This document shows, piece by piece, positions 7,347 through 15,706 of a DNA stretch of 35,569 bases; positions within the stretch are counted from its first letter, which is position 1, and each line of letters starts with the position of its first letter. The stretch is from the NCBI GenBank assembly GCA_944387315.1, contig CALXEL010000094.1, forward strand, positions 1 through 35,569. The letters run 5' to 3'. Origin of the DNA: an uncultured Clostridia bacterium. Its GTDB lineage: Bacteria > Bacillota > Clostridia > Oscillospirales > Ruminococcaceae. Made by a program: the position numbers and the translations under genes. The notes under the pieces are model-generated. The model worked only from the letters and a program-made list of their open reading frames with translations, had not been told where the DNA came from and did no database searches.

Positions 7347-8399
7347 TTGGAGATTTTAACACCCAATCAGTATGGAGAATATGAGGAATTTGTCTCCCAC
7401 CATCCTATGGGGGGCTTTACCCAGTCCGCCCAGTGGAGGCTGGTAAAAAATAACTGGGGCTATGAGGCGGTGGTCTCCCGGGGTCCGGACGGGGCCATCC
7501 GGGGAGCGGTAGGGGTACTGGTTCAGAAGATCCCCTTTATCGGTACCTCCTTTCTCTATTCCCCCAGAGGGCCGGTGTGCGACCTCCATGACCGGGAGGT
7601 ATTGGCCGACCTGAAACAGGGCATTGACGCCCTGGCTAAAAAACACAACGCCCACGCCTACAAAATGGACCCGGAAGTGCTGGCCAGTGACCAGGAATTT
7701 CTGGACATTGCCCGGGAAATGGGCTTTACCCGCTTTTACGGCCCTGATGGCTTTGAGACCATCCAGGCCCGGTTTAACTATCGGCTCTATCTCCAGGGCC
7801 GCTCTGAGGAGGAGCTCTTCGCCAATCTGACCCAGAAAACCCGGTACAATGTGCGGGTGGCCATGAAAAAAGGGGTGGAGATCCGGGTGGTGGGCCCTGA
7901 GTACCTGGATGACTTTATGCGGATCTACCAGACCACCGGTCAGCGGGATGGCTTCAACACCCGGCCCAAGGTCTATTTTCAGCGGATGCTGGAAGCCCTG
8001 GGAGACCATGTGCGCCTGTATATGGCCTTTTATCAGGACCAGCCCATTGCCGGCGCGGTGACCACCAACTACGCGGGCAAGACCTGCTATGTTTACGGGG
8101 CGTCGGACAATGTCTACCGGAATGTAATGCCCAACTACCTGATCCAGTGGGAGATGATCCGCTGGGCGGTGGAGACTGGCTGTACTGTTTATGATTTTCA
8201 GGGGATCTCGGGAGAGCTGGACAACGAGGCCAACCACATGTACGGCCTCTACCGGTTCAAACGGGGTTTTAACGGCCAGGTGGATGAGCTGGCCGGAGAG
8301 TTTGACTACACCTACCAGCCCATCAAGGCCAAACTGGTGGACCATGCCCTGAACCTTCATGGGGCTCTGGGCCGTCTGAAACGGAAACTGCGGGGGTAA
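7347..8399 (+). CDS. FemAB/FemX-family peptidoglycan bridge aminoacyltransferase
   Basis: FemX-type enzymes transfer an amino acid from aminoacyl-tRNA to the stem-peptide side chain of lipid II or UDP-MurNAc-pentapeptide on the cytoplasmic side. The 350-aa protein has two GNAT-like halves: GGFTQSAQWRLVKNNWGYE at the start, FLYSPRGPVCD near residue 70, LTQKTRYNVRVAMKKGVE in the middle, and the C-terminal YDFQGISG and LYRFKRGF motifs typical of FemX/MurM. No seryl-tRNA-synthetase-like coiled coil is seen. The start is TTG at 7347, with AAGGAG 11 bases upstream; no ATG lies near. It is followed after 27 bases by a PLP decarboxylase. The added amino acid cannot be predicted. Confidence 0.88.
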   Translation: MEILTPNQYGEYEEFVSHHPMGGFTQSAQWRLVKNNWGYEAVVSRGPDGAIRGAVGVLVQKIPFIGTSFLYSPRGPVCDLHDREVLADLKQGIDALAKKHNAHAYKMDPEVLASDQEFLDIAREMGFTRFYGPDGFETIQARFNYRLYLQGRSEEELFANLTQKTRYNVRVAMKKGVEIRVVGPEYLDDFMRIYQTTGQRDGFNTRPKVYFQRMLEALGDHVRLYMAFYQDQPIAGAVTTNYAGKTCYVYGASDNVYRNVMPNYLIQWEMIRWAVETGCTVYDFQGISGELDNEANHMYGLYRFKRGFNGQVDELAGEFDYTYQPIKAKLVDHALNLHGALGRLKRKLRG

Positions 8400-8426
8400 T
8401 CCCGCCGCCCAAAAGGAGAACCCACC

Positions 8427-9755
8427 ATGTATGATACCCCTCTCTATCAGGCGGTGGAGGACTATGTCACCCGCCAGATGGCCCGGTTTCACACCCCGGG
8501 CCACAAGGGAGTGCTGCCGGACCCTCTGGCCCAGGCGGCACCCTATGACATCACCGAAATCAGAGGGGCCGACAGCCTGTTTGAGGCCGACGGCCCCATT
8601 GCCCGCACCGAGGAGCGATATACCCGTCTCTATCACACCCAGGCCACCCTTCTCAGCGCCGGAGGCAGCACCCTGTGTATCCAGACCATGCTGGCTCTGA
8701 TCCAGCCGCTGGGCAAAAAGGTGCTGCTGGGCCGCAATGTTCACGCCTCGGCGGTGAGCGCCATGGCCCTGTTGGGGCTGGAGCCGGTGTGGCTCTATCC
8801 CGACTGTTCCAGTGGGGAGGGACTGCCTGGCACCGTTTCCCCCCAGCTGGTCCAAGAGACTCTGGAGGCCCAGGGGGATATTGCCGGGGTCTATCTCACC
8901 TCCCCCGACTACTTTGGGGTGCTGGGAGAGATTGAAGCCATCGCCCAGGTCTGTCACCGCCATGGGGTTCCCCTGCTGGTGGACAATGCCCATGGGGCCC
9001 ATCTGGCCTTTGGGGAGGAAAACCTCCATCCCATCCATTTGGGGGCCGACCTGTGCTGTGACTCCCTTCACAAAACCTTGCCGGTGCTCACCGGAGGGGC
9101 CCTGCTTCAGATTGGCAGAGAGGAATTTGTCCCTGCCGCCAAGGAGAAGATGGCCCTCTTTGGTTCCACCAGCCCCAGCTATCTGATTATGCTCTCCGCC
9201 GACCTCTGCCTCAGCTGGCTGGAGGGGGAGGGCCCCCGGGAGCTGCGAAAAACCGCCCAGGTGGTGGATTGGCTCAAACGGCTGGCCCAGGCTAAAGGCT
9301 TTGCCCTGCCCCAGGGAAAAACCGACCCCAATCGGCTGGCTCTGGGCTTCGGCGCCATTGGCTATACCCGGACAGCCTTTGACAGTCTGCTGACCCAATA
9401 TGGCATCGAGCCGGAGTACCTTTCGGAAAGCTACTGTGTCCTGCTGTTCTCCCCCCAGAACCCCGATGAGCACATCAACCGGGTGGTCCAGCTCATTGAC
9501 AGTGTCCGCCCCGGTCAGCCGGTGGTCTGCCCCAGCCAGGTGCCCCACCCTGTTCAGGAGGTTCCCCTGCGGCAGGCCATGTTTTCCCCCAGAGAGACCG
9601 TTTCCCTGGAGGAGAGCCAGGGCCGGATTGCCGCCCAGCTGGTGCGCCGCTGCCCGCCGGGAGTGCCTTTGGTGGTTCCAGGGGAGCGGATTGATAGGGA
9701 AGTGAAAAATTTACTCCAAAGTTATGGAGTTTGTCAGGTAAATGTGTTAAAATAA
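8427..9755 (+). CDS. Orn/Lys/Arg decarboxylase family protein (YaaO-like)
   Basis: A fold-type I PLP enzyme of 442 aa, related to basic amino acid decarboxylases. Visible motifs are FHTPGHKG (residues 21-28), DITEIRGADSLF (41-52), the cofactor Asp in LLVDNAHGAH (Asp186) and the Schiff-base lysine in CDSLHKTLPVLTGGA (Lys216). It is shorter than inducible E. coli CadA/SpeF and lacks their N-terminal wing domain, like B. subtilis YaaO. In B. subtilis yaaO lies just before tmk-yaaQ-yaaR-holB, and here the next genes are darA (yaaQ) and holB, so the order supports the assignment. The preferred substrate is unknown. RBS AAAAGGAG with ATG. Confidence 0.9.
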   Translation: MYDTPLYQAVEDYVTRQMARFHTPGHKGVLPDPLAQAAPYDITEIRGADSLFEADGPIARTEERYTRLYHTQATLLSAGGSTLCIQTMLALIQPLGKKVLLGRNVHASAVSAMALLGLEPVWLYPDCSSGEGLPGTVSPQLVQETLEAQGDIAGVYLTSPDYFGVLGEIEAIAQVCHRHGVPLLVDNAHGAHLAFGEENLHPIHLGADLCCDSLHKTLPVLTGGALLQIGREEFVPAAKEKMALFGSTSPSYLIMLSADLCLSWLEGEGPRELRKTAQVVDWLKRLAQAKGFALPQGKTDPNRLALGFGAIGYTRTAFDSLLTQYGIEPEYLSESYCVLLFSPQNPDEHINRVVQLIDSVRPGQPVVCPSQVPHPVQEVPLRQAMFSPRETVSLEESQGRIAAQLVRRCPPGVPLVVPGERIDREVKNLLQSYGVCQVNVLK

Positions 9756-9805
9756 CAATAAGGAAGAGTTTTCCTCTTTCGTGAAAGATCAAAGGAGGTC
9801 TTTTT

Positions 9806-10129
9806 ATGAAACTGATTCTTGCCATTGTTTCCAATGATGACAGCTCCAAAGTTCAGTCTGAGCTGACCAAAAACAATTACTCCATCACAAAGCTGGCCAC
9901 CACCGGTGGCTTTTTGATGAGCGGCAACACCACCCTGATCTGTGGTACCGATGACGATAAGGTGGAACGGGCCATCCAGATTATTGGCGAGCACAGTAAA
10001 AAGCGCACCCAGATGGTGCCTTCTACCGCTTCCTATGGAGTGGGTATGTACACCTCCTTCCCTGTTGAGGTCAAGGTGGGCGGCGCTACCATCTTTGTAC
10101 TGGATGTAGAGCAGTTCTACAAGGTGTAA
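9806..10129 (+). CDS. darA: c-di-AMP-binding PII-like protein DarA
   Basis: DarA (YaaQ) is a trimeric PII-like protein that binds cyclic di-AMP. The 107-aa sequence starts MKLILAIVSNDD, as in characterised homologues, has the TTGGFLMSGNTTLICG stretch that forms the core and nucleotide pocket, and ends with a beta strand (GATIFVLDVEQFYKV). Length is normal. RBS AAAGGAGG precedes the ATG. holB follows after 3 bases, so they are cotranscribed. In B. subtilis yaaR lies between them; it is missing here. Its effector partner is not established for most species. Confidence 0.93.
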   Translation: MKLILAIVSNDDSSKVQSELTKNNYSITKLATTGGFLMSGNTTLICGTDDDKVERAIQIIGEHSKKRTQMVPSTASYGVGMYTSFPVEVKVGGATIFVLDVEQFYKV

Positions 10130-10132
10130 TCC

Positions 10133-11092
10133 ATGGCAAACCCCTTGAGCGCTTTTTCTGTCCTTGGCAATCATAGTACCATTCAAACGCTCGTGGCCGC
10201 AGCCGGCAACGGGCGTTTTCCCCATGCGCTGCTGTTGGAAGGACCCCGGGGCAGCGGTAAAAAGACCCTGGCTCGCTATTTGGCGGCGGCTCTGCTTTGC
10301 CAGGGGGAGAATCCCCCCTGTGGGGTCTGCAATTCCTGCCACAAGGCGGCTGGGGATTTCCATCCTGACATTGTCTTTTATGGCTTGGAGGAGTCGGGGG
10401 CCCGCTCCTTTCACATCGACCAGATCCGGCAGCTGAAACTGTCCGCCTATGTGCTGCCAAACGAGTCCCCCTACAAGGTGTTCATCCTCTGCGGAGCCCA
10501 GAATATGACGGTACAGGCCCAAAACGCCTTGCTTAAGCTGGTGGAGGAGCCTCCCGCCACCTGTGTGTTTCTGCTCCTCTGCGAAAACCGGCAGGCTTTG
10601 CTTCCCACCATCCTTTCCCGGGTGCAGACTGTCCAGATGGAACCCCTCAGCTCCCGGGAGATTGAAAACGCCTTAAAGGAGAGATGTCCTCAGGTGTCTC
10701 CCCAGGCTATCGCTCAGGCGGCCCGGGGTGCTCAGGGCTGGCTGGGTGCGGCTTTGGAACTGTTGGAGGCGGGAGAGGAAAATATCCAGGCCAAAAGCCG
10801 GCAGCTGCTGGTTATGGCGGCCCGGGAGAGTGAGTTTACCCTGGCTGCCGCTCTGACCCCCTGGGAAAAGGACCGGGAGAGTTTTTTGGCCCTGCTTGAG
10901 ACCATGAAGGAACAGATTGGCCGGGCTTTGACAGGCAGGGAAGAAAATTTGGCGGAATTTTCGCCGTTGCAGCTGGCAAGAATGGCTGATATAATAGAGA
11001 AAACCACCTGCCAGGCGGCTCAGAATGGCAACTTGACCCTTTTGACCGCTGTTTTATGCAGCCGGCTTAAGTCGGCGGTAGGGGGCGGATAA
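10133..11092 (+). CDS. holB: DNA polymerase III subunit delta'
   Basis: The delta' subunit of the clamp loader that places the beta clamp on DNA during replication. Residues 37-45 (GPRGSGKKT) form a P-loop-like motif. A zinc knuckle is formed by C56, C63, C66 and C69 (CGVCNSC). FHIDQIRQL and AQNALLKLVEEPP are the family's RFC-like boxes, and SRVQ carries the SRC-like motif. Length 319 aa is normal. The ATG is 3 bases after darA; the RBS lies within the darA end. It is followed by ricT, as in other Firmicutes. Confidence 0.95.
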   Translation: MANPLSAFSVLGNHSTIQTLVAAAGNGRFPHALLLEGPRGSGKKTLARYLAAALLCQGENPPCGVCNSCHKAAGDFHPDIVFYGLEESGARSFHIDQIRQLKLSAYVLPNESPYKVFILCGAQNMTVQAQNALLKLVEEPPATCVFLLLCENRQALLPTILSRVQTVQMEPLSSREIENALKERCPQVSPQAIAQAARGAQGWLGAALELLEAGEENIQAKSRQLLVMAARESEFTLAAALTPWEKDRESFLALLETMKEQIGRALTGREENLAEFSPLQLARMADIIEKTTCQAAQNGNLTLLTAVLCSRLKSAVGGG

Positions 11093-11143
11093 TGAGAAGA
11101 AAACAGGGAGCTTTCCCTGATACCTATAACCAGGAGGAAAATT

Positions 11144-12010
11144 GTGGCAGAAGTAATTGGTGTACGATTTAAAAATGTAGGCAAGGTCTACTACTTTGAT
11201 CCCGATGGGCAGATTGTGCCCAAGGGTGCCCGTGCCATTGTGGAGACTGCCCGGGGTATTGAGTGCGGAGAGGTTGCCATGTCCAACCGGCAGGTGCCCG
11301 ATGAGGAAATTGTCAAACCCTTAAAGAAGATGATCCGGGTAGCGACCCCAGAGGATCTGGCCCAGGTAGAGCACAACCGGGAAAAGGAGAAGCGGGCTTT
11401 TGATATCTGTTTAAAGAAAATTGCCGACCACAAGCTGGAAATGAAGCTGGTGGACGTGGAATATACCTTTGACAACAATAAAATTCTCTTTTATTTTACC
11501 GCCGACGGGCGGGTGGATTTCCGGGAACTGGTCAAGGATCTGGCCTCGGTGTTCCGTACCCGGATTGAGCTGCGGCAGATTGGTGTGCGGGATGAGGCCA
11601 AAATGCTGGGAGGGCTGGGTATCTGTGGCAAGCCTTTTTGCTGCGCCACCTTTTTGGGGGATTTCCAGCCGGTCTCCATCAAAATGGCCAAGGAACAGGG
11701 GCTTTCCCTCAATCCCACTAAGATTTCCGGCACCTGCGGGCGGCTGATGTGCTGTCTGAAATATGAGCAGGAGGCCTATGAGGACCTGCTGCGGATTACC
11801 CCTAAAACCGGCGCCTCGGTCCTGACCAAGGAGGGACGGGGCACAGTCACCGAAGTGAATCTTCTCACCGGTATGTTAAAGGTGCGTCTTGAGAAGCGGG
11901 GAGATGCTTCCCCAACTGCTTTCCACCGGGATGAGGTTAAGCTGCTGCGGGATGGGCAGATTAAAGTGGACCGGGAGGAAGCCAAGGCCCTCAAAGATTT
12001 GGAGGGCTAA
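11144..12010 (+). CDS. ricT: PSP1-domain protein RicT (YaaT)
   Basis: RicT forms the Y-complex with RicA and RicF, which carries Fe-S clusters and stimulates RNase Y cleavage of selected mRNAs; in B. subtilis it also affects sporulation and competence. The 288-aa protein begins VIGVRFKNVGKVYYFDP, and the PSP1 domain ends with two cysteine clusters, GICGKPFCCATF (C161, C166, C167) and GTCGRLMCCLKYE (C198, C203, C204). The start is GTG at 11144, with AGGAGG 6 bases upstream. It lies 51 bases after holB in the conserved order. YabA, which often follows in Bacilli, is absent; an acetyltransferase follows instead. Confidence 0.94.
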   Translation: MAEVIGVRFKNVGKVYYFDPDGQIVPKGARAIVETARGIECGEVAMSNRQVPDEEIVKPLKKMIRVATPEDLAQVEHNREKEKRAFDICLKKIADHKLEMKLVDVEYTFDNNKILFYFTADGRVDFRELVKDLASVFRTRIELRQIGVRDEAKMLGGLGICGKPFCCATFLGDFQPVSIKMAKEQGLSLNPTKISGTCGRLMCCLKYEQEAYEDLLRITPKTGASVLTKEGRGTVTEVNLLTGMLKVRLEKRGDASPTAFHRDEVKLLRDGQIKVDREEAKALKDLEG

Positions 12011-12058
12011 GTTTTGCCTTTTGGTCAAAGTTTTTTGTCCGGCCGGGAAACAAACCAA

Positions 12059-12086
12059 TTGATTTTTCAGAAAACTATGGTACAAT
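12059..12086 (+). promoter_or_regulatory. Promoter for the GNAT gene at 12149
   Basis: TTGATT (12059-12064), a 16-base spacer and TACAAT (12081-12086), with TGG directly before the -10 (TGGTACAAT, extended). It marks the start of the insert that separates ricT from trmN6. Confidence 0.55.
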
Positions 12087-12148
12087 AATAGCCAAAAGCA
12101 GCATGCAATGGTGTAGTGGAAGATCATCATTGACAGGAGAAATGCTGT

Positions 12149-12574
12149 ATGACAACTTATCAGGTAATCCAGGGACTGGAGTACTGTCCCGACGCCGCGG
12201 CCATCCGCCACGCCATTATTGAGGTGGAGGAAGGATACGTGGATACCCATGATGAATATGACCAGACCGGTTACCACGCGGTCGCCTATCTGGACGGCGT
12301 CCCGGTGGCCACCGGACGTGCTTATCACGATCCGGGCTCTACCGTTTATCACATTGGACGGGTGGGGGTATTGGCTCCCCATCGAGGCAAACATCTGGGT
12401 ATTGGCATTATGGGGCAGCTGGAAAGCCAGGTGCGCAAGGTGGGTGGAACCCGCGTTGAGCTCTCAGCCAAAAGCAGCGCCCGTACCTTTTATGAGCAGC
12501 TGGGATATTCTTTGGATGGAGAAGAATACACCATCCAGGGCTGTCCCCACGTAAATATGTATAAAAATTTGTAG
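12149..12574 (+). CDS. GNAT family N-acetyltransferase
   Basis: A small acetyl-CoA-dependent acyltransferase of 141 aa. The acetyl-CoA pyrophosphate-binding motif A is RVGVLAPHRGKHLGIGIM (R-G-x-x-x-G-I-G), followed by SAKSSARTFYEQLGY, the usual motif B with the FYEQLGF-type ending. The N-terminal half (EEGYVDTHDEYD, HAVAYLDGVPVATGR) resembles the YjcF/ElaA branch. ATG with AGGAG upstream. It lies between ricT and ferredoxin in an insert within the conserved series. The acceptor is unknown. Confidence 0.88.
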   Translation: MTTYQVIQGLEYCPDAAAIRHAIIEVEEGYVDTHDEYDQTGYHAVAYLDGVPVATGRAYHDPGSTVYHIGRVGVLAPHRGKHLGIGIMGQLESQVRKVGGTRVELSAKSSARTFYEQLGYSLDGEEYTIQGCPHVNMYKNL

Positions 12575-12594
12575 AGCTGCTGTATTTTTTCTTG

Positions 12595-12614
12595 ATGAAT
12601 TACTTATAATTCAT
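12595..12614 (+). promoter_or_regulatory. Perfect palindrome over the ferredoxin -10 box
   Basis: ATGAATTA (12595-12602) and TAATTCAT (12607-12614) are exact 8-bp inverted arms around CTTA. A perfect TATAAT (12605-12610) lies inside the palindrome and is the likely -10 for ferredoxin; the -35 is weak. A dimeric repressor bound here would block the promoter. The nearby HxlR regulator is one candidate. Confidence 0.5.
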
Positions 12615-12651
12615 ATTACAAGCAAAGATCCAACCCAAGAGGGAGGTGTAA

Positions 12652-12825
<174 letters not shown>

Positions 12826-12844
12826 GGGAAGAAACAACGCGACA

Positions 12845-12877
12845 AAAAAACGGCGTGCTATCTGCACGCCGTTTTTT
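12845..12877 (+). terminator. Intrinsic terminator after ferredoxin
   Basis: ACGGCGTGC (12850-12858) pairs perfectly with 12864-12872 around TATCT. A-tract and T-tract flank the stem, so it could work in both directions. Confidence 0.92.
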
Positions 12878-12901
12878 GTTCAAACAGAAAGGAGCGGCTG
12901 T

Positions 12902-13285
12902 ATGTACCAAAAGAAAAATCCGGTTCCCATTCGTAGCCCCATCGATAAGGGTCTGGCCATGTTGGGGGGCAAATGGAAGGGCAGAATCCTTTGTGTTCTG
13001 GCTTGCCGTAAAACGCCTCAGCGATATGGCCAGCTGCGCCAGGAGATGGTCAATGTCACCGATACTGCCCTGTCTGATGCCTTGCGGGAACTGGTGCGGG
13101 ATGGGCTGGTGGAGCGCTGCCAATATAACGAGGTGCCTCCCCGGGTGGAGTACCGGCTGACTGCCTATGGCCAGAGGGCGATCCCTCTGCTTTTGGCCAT
13201 TGCCGACTGGGCCGATGGAACCATTCCTTCGGAACTGGCCAGAGGGGAGATGCCTCTGTGTTTGGAGTGCAGCTTCCAAAACTAA
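12902..13285 (+). CDS. HxlR family winged-helix transcriptional regulator
   Basis: A 127-aa dimeric DNA-binding regulator. The family signature is complete: GGKWKGRILCVLAC for the first helix, YGQLRQEM, TALSDALRELVRDGLVER as recognition helix and wing entry, then VPPRVEYRLTAYGQRAIPLL for the wing and dimer helix. HxlR proteins often sense aldehydes, quinones or redox stress via cysteines. Cysteines are present at the first helix (RILCVLAC) and the C-terminus (CLECSF), so redox sensing is possible but unproven. AAAGGAG precedes the ATG. It lies directly after the ferredoxin terminator, with the ferredoxin palindrome about 300 bases upstream. Confidence 0.92.
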   Translation: MYQKKNPVPIRSPIDKGLAMLGGKWKGRILCVLACRKTPQRYGQLRQEMVNVTDTALSDALRELVRDGLVERCQYNEVPPRVEYRLTAYGQRAIPLLLAIADWADGTIPSELARGEMPLCLECSFQN

Positions 13286-13321
13286 AGAATTTTTAAGCTG
13301 CTCAAGATTTTTGTAACATTC

Positions 13322-13350
13322 TTGCCCTGCCGTTTAAAAGGCTGTATCCT
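13322..13350 (+). promoter_or_regulatory. Weak candidate promoter for the second GNAT gene
   Basis: TTGCCC (13322-13327), 17 bases, TATCCT (13345-13350). Both boxes have two mismatches. The spacing is ideal and the gene starts 34 bases later. Confidence 0.3.
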
Positions 13351-13383
13351 GTACAGGAAAACGGTTGGAAAGGAAATATATCT

Positions 13384-13965
13384 ATGAATCAGAATACCAG
13401 TTTGGAAATTCGGGATTGTACTGCCTTGGGCAGTGAGATCTGTCGGGAACTTTGTGATGGATTGATGCAGTATCAGGCCTCCATGGCCAAAGAGGAATCC
13501 CATCGGAAAATATTGGGGAGCATGTGTTATGACAACCGTCTCAAGCCCAGCTTTGAGAGTACCCAGGAGAAGCTGCTTCTGGTGGCCTTTGACGGGGAAC
13601 GTCCTGTTGGGTACATGTACGCGGCGGCCAGCCTGGTAACCCAGGAAGATAAAAATTGGAGACCCAGCTGGGGGAAGGATATACCAGGAGAGGTACAGGG
13701 GTTCTATCCTGACTGGTTGCCCACACCGGTTAAAATTGGTTCCCTCAACAACCTGTTTGTACTGCCCCAGTACCGGGGGCAGAAGATTGGCCTGGAACTG
13801 GCCCAGCGGGGTATGGATTGGCTGCGGCAGCTGCCAGAAGTCAGTTATTTGTTTGTGGATGTTTCCGAAGGCAACAACGCGGCCCAATTTTATTCTCGTT
13901 TTGGATTCCAGCACAGCCATTCGGTGTTGGGTGGCCTGATTGAGGCTTACTATATAAAGCTGTAG
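13384..13965 (+). CDS. GNAT family N-acetyltransferase
   Basis: A 193-aa acyltransferase. Central strands include LLLVAFDGERPVGYMYAAAS. Motif A is LNNLFVLPQYRGQKIGLELAQRG with the R-G-x-x-x-G-L pattern, and motif B is FVDVSEGNNAAQFYSRFGF. The N-terminal third (about 70 aa) is longer than in minimal GNATs, and the stretch DKNWRPSWGKDIPGEVQGFYPDW is a family-specific insert. AAAGGAAA precedes the ATG. A strong terminator follows. It closes the insert between ricT and trmN6. The substrate is unknown. Confidence 0.87.
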   Translation: MNQNTSLEIRDCTALGSEICRELCDGLMQYQASMAKEESHRKILGSMCYDNRLKPSFESTQEKLLLVAFDGERPVGYMYAAASLVTQEDKNWRPSWGKDIPGEVQGFYPDWLPTPVKIGSLNNLFVLPQYRGQKIGLELAQRGMDWLRQLPEVSYLFVDVSEGNNAAQFYSRFGFQHSHSVLGGLIEAYYIKL

Positions 13966-13980
13966 GGAATATTTCAGCCG

Positions 13981-14031
13981 GCGCCGCTCTTTCTGCTGTT
14001 GTGAAAAGGCAGAGGAGCCGGCGCTTTTTTA
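13981..14031 (+). terminator. Intrinsic terminator after the second GNAT gene
   Basis: A long imperfect stem: GCGCCG and CTC plus CTGC on the left pair with GCAG, GAG and CGGCGC on the right with one bulge. It is followed by TTTTTTA at 14025-14031. Confidence 0.75.
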
Positions 14032-14093
14032 TATTGTTTCCTGTGACGCCGTGGGCAAAATTCCCCCGGCGGCTTTTCTTTCCGGGGGTTTTA

Positions 14094-14102
14094 TGGTATC
14101 AT
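14094..14102 (+). promoter_or_regulatory. Extended -10 for trmN6-rsmI
   Basis: TGGTATCAT (TG-G-TATCAT) lies 34 bases upstream of the GTG start of trmN6. A short hairpin CCCCCGG/CCGGGGG (14063-14088) precedes it and takes the place of a -35. Confidence 0.4.
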
Positions 14103-14136
14103 AAAAGTCGGAATCTAACGAAAAGGTGTTGGCGCT

Positions 14137-14859
14137 GTGGAGTTTTCCCATCATTTTGAGCCTCTGGGGGATACCCTTTCCATCTGTGTCAGTCCCCAAC
14201 ATAAATTTGGGACCGACAGCTTTCTCCTTTCCCATTTCGCACAAGTCCGCCGAAAAGATCTGGCCTGTGACCTGTGTACCGGCTGCGGCATTGTGGCTCT
14301 CCTTTGGTTTCGGGACCGGCAGCAGGGGCCCCGGCAGGCCTATTGTGTGGAAATTCAGCCTCAGGCCATCGCCCAGCTGGAGTGTACAGTAGAGCGAAAC
14401 GCCCTGGCAGACCGGGTTGTGCCGGTTTTGGGGGACCTGACCCAGCTGACCCTGCCTTTGGCGGGACAGTTTGATCTGGTGACCTGCAATCCTCCCTACA
14501 AGGCGGCGGATACCGGGATTCTCAGTGAAAGCGGCAGCGATCAGCTGGCCCGCCATGAGACCGCCTGTACCATCTATGATGTCTGCGCCGCGGCGGCCCG
14601 GCTGTTAAAATTTGGCGGGCGGTTCTGTGTCTGCCAGCGGCCGGAACGGCTGGCGGATGTATTGGAGGCCATGCGGCGCAGCCGGCTGGAACCCAAGCGG
14701 CTGCGTATGGTACAGCAGAGGGGAGACAGCGCTCCCTGGCTGTTTCTGGCCGAGGGCAAGCTGGGAGCCAAACCTTTTTTACAGGTGGAACCACCGCTGA
14801 TTATTGAGGGCCCGGAAGGCTTTTCCCGGGAACTGCTGACCATATACGGAAAGATGTGA
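14137..14859 (+). CDS. trmN6: tRNA1(Val) (adenine(37)-N6)-methyltransferase-like (YabB)
   Basis: A SAM-dependent adenine-N6 methyltransferase; the family modifies A37 of tRNA-Val. Motif I is DLCTGCGIVALL (residues 45-56), preceded by KFGTDSFLLSHF. The acidic VEIQP is the SAM ribose site, and VTCNPPY (residues 115-121) is the NPPY catalytic motif of N6-adenine enzymes. Length 240 aa is normal. The start is GTG at 14137, with AAGGTG 9 bases upstream. rsmI follows after 4 bases. B. subtilis has yabB-yazA-yabC in this order; yazA is missing here. Confidence 0.9.
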   Translation: MEFSHHFEPLGDTLSICVSPQHKFGTDSFLLSHFAQVRRKDLACDLCTGCGIVALLWFRDRQQGPRQAYCVEIQPQAIAQLECTVERNALADRVVPVLGDLTQLTLPLAGQFDLVTCNPPYKAADTGILSESGSDQLARHETACTIYDVCAAAARLLKFGGRFCVCQRPERLADVLEAMRRSRLEPKRLRMVQQRGDSAPWLFLAEGKLGAKPFLQVEPPLIIEGPEGFSRELLTIYGKM

Positions 14860-14863
14860 GCCA

Positions 14864-15706
14864 ATGTCAAAACTGTCCATTGTGGGCACCCCCATCGGCA
14901 ATTTGGGGGATCTGTCCCCACGAGGGGTCCAAACCCTGGAACAGGCGGACTATATTGCCGCCGAGGATACCCGGGTCACCTTAAAGCTTCTCAATCATTT
15001 TGGAATTAAAAAGCCCATGGTCAGCTACCATGAGCATAATATACAGGAAAAGAGCCAGTGGATTGCCGATCGGATTCAGAGCGGGGAACACTGGGCCATT
15101 GTAACCGACGCGGGAATGCCCTGTATTTCCGATCCGGGAGAGGTGCTGGTCCATCTCTGCCACCAGCGGGGAATCCCGGTGGAGGTGGTGCCTGGTCCCT
15201 CGGCGGTAATAGCCGCCCTGGCGGCCTCCGGCCTGGCAACCAGCCGGTTCGCCTTTGAGGGGTTTCTGACCGTCAACCGCACCGGGAGGATGGAGCACCT
15301 GAATCTGGTGCGGGAAGATACCCGTACCCTGATTTTTTATGAGGCTCCCCACAAGCTGGTTACCACCCTGGAGGATATGTTGGGGGTATTGGGGGACCGG
15401 GAGCTGGTCATTTGCCGGGAACTTACCAAGCTCCATGAGGAAATTTGGCCCACCACCTTGTCGGGGGCGTTGGAGCGGTACCGGCAAACACCGCCCCGAG
15501 GAGAATTTGTACTGGTGCTCAGTGGAGCCAAACCCCAGGAGGAACCCACTGTCACCTTTGAACAGGCGGTAGAGCGTGCCCTGGCCCTGATGGCTGGGGG
15601 AGAGGCGGCCACTACAGCTGCCAAACAGATTGCCAAGGAAACGGGATACAAACGGGGCGACCTCTATAAAGCGGCCGTCCGGCAAATGGAGGAATCAGAC
15701 CAATGA
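14864..15706 (+). CDS. rsmI: 16S rRNA (cytidine(1402)-2'-O)-methyltransferase
   Basis: RsmI methylates the 2'-O of C1402 in the ribosomal P site. The tetrapyrrole-methylase-like fold is clear: LSIVGTPIGNLGDLSPRG at the N-terminus, YIAAEDTRVTLKLLNHF, SYHEHN, IVTDAGMPCISDPG (the SAM pocket) and VVPGPSAVIAALAASGL, then FYEAPHKL and CRELTKLHEE. Length 280 aa is normal. The ATG is 4 bases after trmN6, and its stop overlaps the start of the next gene (ATGA at 15703-15706), so the three genes are translationally coupled. Confidence 0.96.
   Translation: MSKLSIVGTPIGNLGDLSPRGVQTLEQADYIAAEDTRVTLKLLNHFGIKKPMVSYHEHNIQEKSQWIADRIQSGEHWAIVTDAGMPCISDPGEVLVHLCHQRGIPVEVVPGPSAVIAALAASGLATSRFAFEGFLTVNRTGRMEHLNLVREDTRTLIFYEAPHKLVTTLEDMLGVLGDRELVICRELTKLHEEIWPTTLSGALERYRQTPPRGEFVLVLSGAKPQEEPTVTFEQAVERALALMAGGEAATTAAKQIAKETGYKRGDLYKAAVRQMEESDQ

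Noticed and set aside
7356..9548. A 730-codon open frame on the minus strand
   Set aside because: It runs antisense to the FemX-type and decarboxylase genes, which have clear motifs. Its product is Gly/His/Gln-rich without any family pattern, a by-product of GC-rich codon use.
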